This document shows, in pieces, positions 24,601 to 30,600 of a DNA stretch of 45,556 nt (positions within the stretch are counted from its first letter, which is position 1; the number at the start of each line of letters is the position of its first letter). Source of the DNA: Branchiostoma floridae. Lineage: Eukaryota; Chordata; Leptocardii; Amphioxiformes; Branchiostomatidae. Both the position numbers and the translations under genes were made by a program. The notes under the pieces were generated by a model. The model saw nothing but the letters and a program-made list of their open reading frames with translations. It ran no database searches and was not told the origin of the DNA. The stretch spans positions 3,100,663 through 3,146,218 of the forward strand of contig NC_049992.1 of the NCBI RefSeq assembly GCF_000003815.2. Direction: 5' to 3'.

Positions 24601-27600
24601 CCAAAATCTTGATTCAGTTCCTTTGTTATAATGTTGTTAACTAGACAAATATGTAACCTTTACAATTTCAAGTTTCCTCTGTTGATTTACCATCATGTCA
24701 ACCTCTGTTATAGATGTCAGTGTTGTATTCATTAGTTCCCTTTGTTAACTTTGACTTTCAATTGTTTCATTTGTTGACGTTACCTTGAGCAGAAGACCTA
24801 GTATATATTAAGCAGATGTGCTTTTTGTCTGATGCTCATTAAAGAAATGTAAATAAAATAGATAAATAAAATAAAATAAATATTTGACAATTTTGAGACT
24901 AAGACTAACAACGTGTAGCTTTATGGTTGTAAATAATTGTTTTTTGTCATCTTTTCAGTGTTCTAATCAGTGTTAAATATCATTTTTAAATTTTATAAAA
25001 ACTAACTGGAACTTGATATACTTTCTTTCTGAGGACATAAAAGTGGGTGAAAAATCTTTGCAGCATCTGTGATCTTTCTTGACTTCATTGACCAACAAGG
25101 CAAATCAGAGTTCAACGACCCCGAAGCTGCTAGAGAGTGCAAACAAATGCCAACTATTCCTCTTTTCAGAAGATTATGTAAGTCATGCCACTTTAAAATC
25201 TTACTACGGCATGTTTAGAGAAACAAATACAAAGTACAGCACAGGGCTTTAGCCAGCTCGAAATTTTTTTCCGTCAGCCAATTACAACCGTCGCGAAAAC
25301 CGCGAAAATTAGTTAGAAGGACTGAACTGAGACCTTGAAAAACGGGTTTTAATGAGATTATCGTATGCGAAAGGGCGCCGACACACATTGTCAACAATCA
25401 TAACAATAGCAAAACAAACAGTGTGTGGCTTTTACGGCCGTGGACGGCGTCCCCAAGCCGCCTGTAGCTTCCACCAAGGAATTTTGTCCGTCAAGGTTGA
25501 CGGATTGGTTTTTAAATTTTTCCGTCAGACGCAGCAAATTTCCGTCAATTGACGGAAAAACGGACGCTGGCTAAAGCCCTGGTACAGCAAATGACAGAAG
25601 TTTTGTGGCAGCGCCATATCATGGAAACAAGTTACAGTAACTGTAACTGCTCTTTTGTCTGCAAGCAGATGTTGCAGAAACTGGGACATTTGTGATGATG
25701 TCTGGCGCATAATCAACCTGTTTTGCAGGCAGCCAGGAAACATTACAAATGTGCTTGAAGATCATACTAAAGGAATATCTTAGGAACATACCTGCATCAA
25801 GACTGTCCGCATCCATCTTGAACTCCTGAGACTTAAGAAGCTGGCTCCTGGCGAGACCCAGCTCCTCTTCCAACTCCTCCTTGGACCTGCTCAGCTCGTG
25901 AAGTTCATGGTCGTGGACCTGTGGGGGTGCAGTTTTTACATAAATCAACAGGGGGCAGTCATGTATGAACATGCTGAGCTTGTGTAGCTCATGGTCATGA
26001 ACCTGTGGGAGGTGCAGTTTTCATGTAAATCACAAGGGGGCAGTCATGTATGGACCCGCTGAGCTTGTGTAGCTCATGGTCCTGAAGCCATGTGTGGACC
26101 TGCTCAGCTCGTGAAGTTCATGGTCGTGGACCCGTGGGAGATGTTTTTTATGTAAATCACAAGAGGGCATCATCTTTTGTGGAACTCTGTCTCATATCCT
26201 GCCTCCATTTACAAGTTAATCATTAATTTCTTATTATTAATCTCTGACAGTCTTTTGTTGTCATCATTCTTTAATGTTCAAAATATCATTCTTAATTCGT
26301 CATACGTTAAGGTCAATTCGTTAAGGTCATACTCATAGAACAATAGAAGACGCCTTAACCTTGGTGAGGCTCTCCTTGACCCTCATCATGTTCTCCCGCT
26401 GCTGTTTGAGCTCCTCCTCATGATCGGCCCGTTCCCTCTCCAACAGCTGCCTGAGCTGGTCCACGTCTGCACTGCTGTTGGCTGGGTGTAGGGGGCGCTT
26501 TTCTGCTGCAGTCTAAAAAGCATTAAGAATACAAGAAATCAAGGATCTCATACCTCAGTGTAATACTGTTAAGTAGTACTTCTTGAATTCTTAACTTTAA
26601 CGTGATTTTAATGACATTAGCTGTCACTATTCTACTATAAAGAAGAAAAGAAAGAAAAGATTCTACTGCTAAAATTTCATCATCTGAATTATTTCATCCC
26701 TCTGAGACCAGCAAGAAAAAAAAGTTCTTACTGCTAAAATTATATTCAGTGAGCTACTCCATTAAGTCCCCTAACCTATTCTGGCGCAAATAAAAAAAAA
26801 ACTTAGCCTGGCTCTGCAGGCCACTTGCTGGGCTCACCTCCAGTTCATCCATTAGTCTGGCTCTCTCCACCAGCAGGTAGGCCACCTGCTCACTTAGCCC
26901 GGACTCAGCCACCTGCTGCAGGCCCTCCTGTTGGAGCATCTCTCGTACTTCTGCTATGGCATCTGCAAAACAAACTGGACTTAGTCTGGCTCTACAGCCA
27001 CCTGCTGCAGGCCCTCCTGTTGTAGCATCTCACGCACTTCTGCTATGGCATCTGTGGAAAGAAACGACACTTAGTCTGGCTCTACAGCCACCTGCTGCAG
27101 GCCCTCCTGTTGTAGCATCTCACGCACTTCTGCTATGGCATCTGTGGAAAGAAGGAATAATTAGTCTGGTTCCACAGCCACCTGCAAAAGGTCCTCTCAT
27201 AAAGGCTGAATCTAAAGCCATCTACTGAGGGCCCTCCTGTTGTAACATCTCCTGTATTTCTGCTATGGTGTCAGCAAAAATAAAAAAAAGTTAGTCTGGC
27301 TCTAAAGCCACTGCTGCAGGCCCTCCTGTTGTAGCATCTCCCGCACTTCTGCTATGTCATCTGTGGAAAGAAGCAAGACTTAGTCTGGCTCTACAGCCAC
27401 CTGCTGCAGGCCCTCCAGTTGCAACATCTTTCGCACTTCTGCTATGGCGTCTGTGGAAAAAAAGGCCACTCAGTCTGGCTCTATAGCCACTGCTGAAGGC
27501 CCTCTCGTATAGGCTGAATCTAAAGCCTGCTGAAGGCCTTCTTGCTGTAAAATCTCTCGCACTTCTGCTCTAGTATGAGCAGGAATGGACAAGACTTAGT

Positions 27601-30600
27601 CCAGCTCTACACCCACTGCTGCAGGCCCTTTCTTTCAGTCCTTGTATAGGCTGGCTCCACAGCCACCTACTGAAGGCTTTCCTGTTCTAACATCTCCTGT
27701 ACTTCTGCTATGTTCCTATAGAAACATTAAAAGAAACAGTTAGTCTGGTTTTACACCCGATGCAAGCAATCTTACATTTAACTACTTCTACAATAGCATC
27801 TATGAGCTGAAGTATCATAAATACACTCTACCACTATCTACCTACCTACCTAGTACCTAGACCTTTGCAATATCCTAGATTTGTCCAAAAGACTCAGAGT
27901 TTTATCATGGTTCTACAACAGTAAAACTCTCTGCTGCATGGCACTTCCTCAATGGCAGGGAAGCAGTTAAAATGGAGTTATGCTTACAAACTTGGTACCA
28001 TTATCTATCCCATATCAAAGCTTTGGTAACTGGTGGAACAGGGACGAGAAACGTGAGAAATTGAAAAAGGAAACTTACACAAAGTTGGAAGGTTTGGGAA
28101 TGCACTGTACATTCATACACCCTAAACATTGATTTTATTGAACTGTTGTCAGCCTTGTCCAAGGTACAAAGTTAAGGCTTAGATAAGAGGCTTACATCCT
28201 CAGTCAATGAGACTCTAGAATGTAGCAAATTGTTTACAATAAAGATTGATGTGTGGCAAAGGCAATGATATAATCAATATGTGAATGGTTACTGAATGAT
28301 TAATTGATTGATTATATCTAAACTTCACTCAAAAGTTGGGTGACTAAGGCAAGAAAACGGCTGACCCGTCCCTGAAGGCCTCAACTGTTTGGGCCTGAAT
28401 AATGTGGGCTGGCAGTTGGTTCCAATTGTTCTCCTCCACTGAAGTTGCTTTGATTAATACAACAGACCAGTTGCGCATGGCTAGGGTCCAGTTTGTTGTG
28501 CAGAACCTCCTGAGGTCATATAGTCAAACCTGGCTGACCAACCACCATGGGCTGCCAACCCTCTCCAGTCATGAGCCACAATGAACAGTCCCTTCCAATT
28601 TAACATAGTTATAAAGCTCTCCATCCCCTGTTACCAGGACTGAATGGTTGTTTGACTGTATAAATAACTATAATCTATAGCTGTTATTGTTTGACTGTAT
28701 AATCTATGGCGGCTGTTATTGTTTAACTGTATAATCTATGGCTGTTATATTGCTAATTGAAAAGACTAACTCACCACACTCCAGCTTGCGTTGCTCGAGT
28801 TCGTTACGCAGAATCTCGTTCTCGGCCTCGAACTCGCTGGTGAGTGCCTCACGCTCCTCCGACAGGCTCCGGATGTGCTCCACATAGTTCTCCACCTGGG
28901 AAACAACAGAACTGGATTTGTTAAATTGTTTTTGTTTTTTGTTTGTATTGCACACCCAGTAAATTGCTTATGGTGAAACTCCAGGTTTGTACTGATATTG
29001 GAATAAGCTGCATATCTGGGCAGATCCACTGCTGCAGGACACTCAAACTAGGAAGGTCCCCTACTCTTTTGATAAGAGCACTTGAGGTGTGGCTGTCCTC
29101 AATACAGGACCTCCATTTAACATCCTACCTGAGGATACTGATTTACACCTGAGTGAAAACATCAAGGCATTTACTTTATATCTCCCTCTTTAAGACATCT
29201 TCTTCCTTTAAGACATCTCTCCTTTAAGACATTTTACCTTGAAGTTCTTTAAGTCTCAATTACTTAAAGAGAACATTTAGTGAAGCACTGAATGGCTTGC
29301 TCCAGGCCCTCGTGATTTAGTCCCACCTATTATAATCGTAAGCTTCTCTGTATTCAGCCCATGGCTGCAAAGACAGAGCATAGTTGGCCCACCCGATAAA
29401 AAAGACAGCTCTAGTTCTTGAAGATATCTCAGCTACTTTAAGAAATCTCATCTTTAGATTTAAGACGCCTCACCTCCTTCATCTCCTCCGCCTGCTGCAG
29501 CTTCAGGTCCTGGATGTCTCCAAGGGCGGACTTCAGGCTGACCTCTGACCTCTGGTAGAGGCGCCAGACGTGGCGGAGCTTCAGCTCATCGTCCACCTTG
29601 GGGTCCAGCCCGTCGTCATGGAGACGCCGGCCGATCTCCTCCAGCTCTCCGCTGTCCTAAATAAACAAACAGAAAAACAATAAACACTATAAGTAGCCGT
29701 CATCATCAATGCACAGCTTCAGGGATTTTTTCAGCTTGAAACTTTTTCCGATCTCTGAACTTTGTTTCAACAAGCTTTCGTCATGAAAGTTCTTGAAATA
29801 AACCAATGTTCCATGCCAAGCACCAAAGCGAGACAGACTCTCTTGATTGCTGTTTTTTGCATTTTGTCTCACAAATTTCAAATGGCTTTGTTTTCAGGTT
29901 TACTTGTGTAACTGATCATTATTACAACTTGGCAATCTTGGCTGGTAAATTTTAATTTTTCCCCTGTCACAGTGTCAAGGAAAATGGAGTTTTAGTGGTT
30001 GACATTTGGGTGCAATCTGAGCAGAAAAGTTCAATCCAGGGACAGAAGAATGGATGCAGGACAGAGACCTGAACATCAAGCGTATAACATTAACTGCTTT
30101 GACTATTTCACCATAAGAAAATATTTGTTGCAATTTGGAAAACATTATACTTAAGTTACATGTAACACTACTAACATTAGCAGGTGACTGAAACACACAC
30201 ACACACACACACACAGGTACAAAAAAGATCACTACCATGGTGTAACTGGAATACACACAAGGTAAGTGACAAAGGAAACCTGTATGTTGGTTGGAGTCCC
30301 TTAGGAAAACCCTTTGTAACACAAATCCATTTCTATAGGGATAAAACAATAGCTGTGAAAACAACTGGATTTTTGGATAGGAAGGTCATAAAAAGGTCGA
30401 CTGGAGAATTCTAGACTAGTGCAGCTGGATTGGCTCTGTCGCTCGCAAAAAAATAGGACCATGACATTTTTGGGGCGCCGCTAAATTGGATTTCATTTCG
30501 AGAGCCGATCTTTGACGTACCGTGCGACAGGTGTAAGTTGTCAAGTATCGCACACACCTTTATAACAATTGTTTGAAGCTACAAAATCACAATCTATGGT

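Noticed and set aside
25352-25552. Plus-strand frame with a Gly/Arg-rich part
   Set aside because: Inside the hAT-type element, whose borders and 8-bp duplication are clear.
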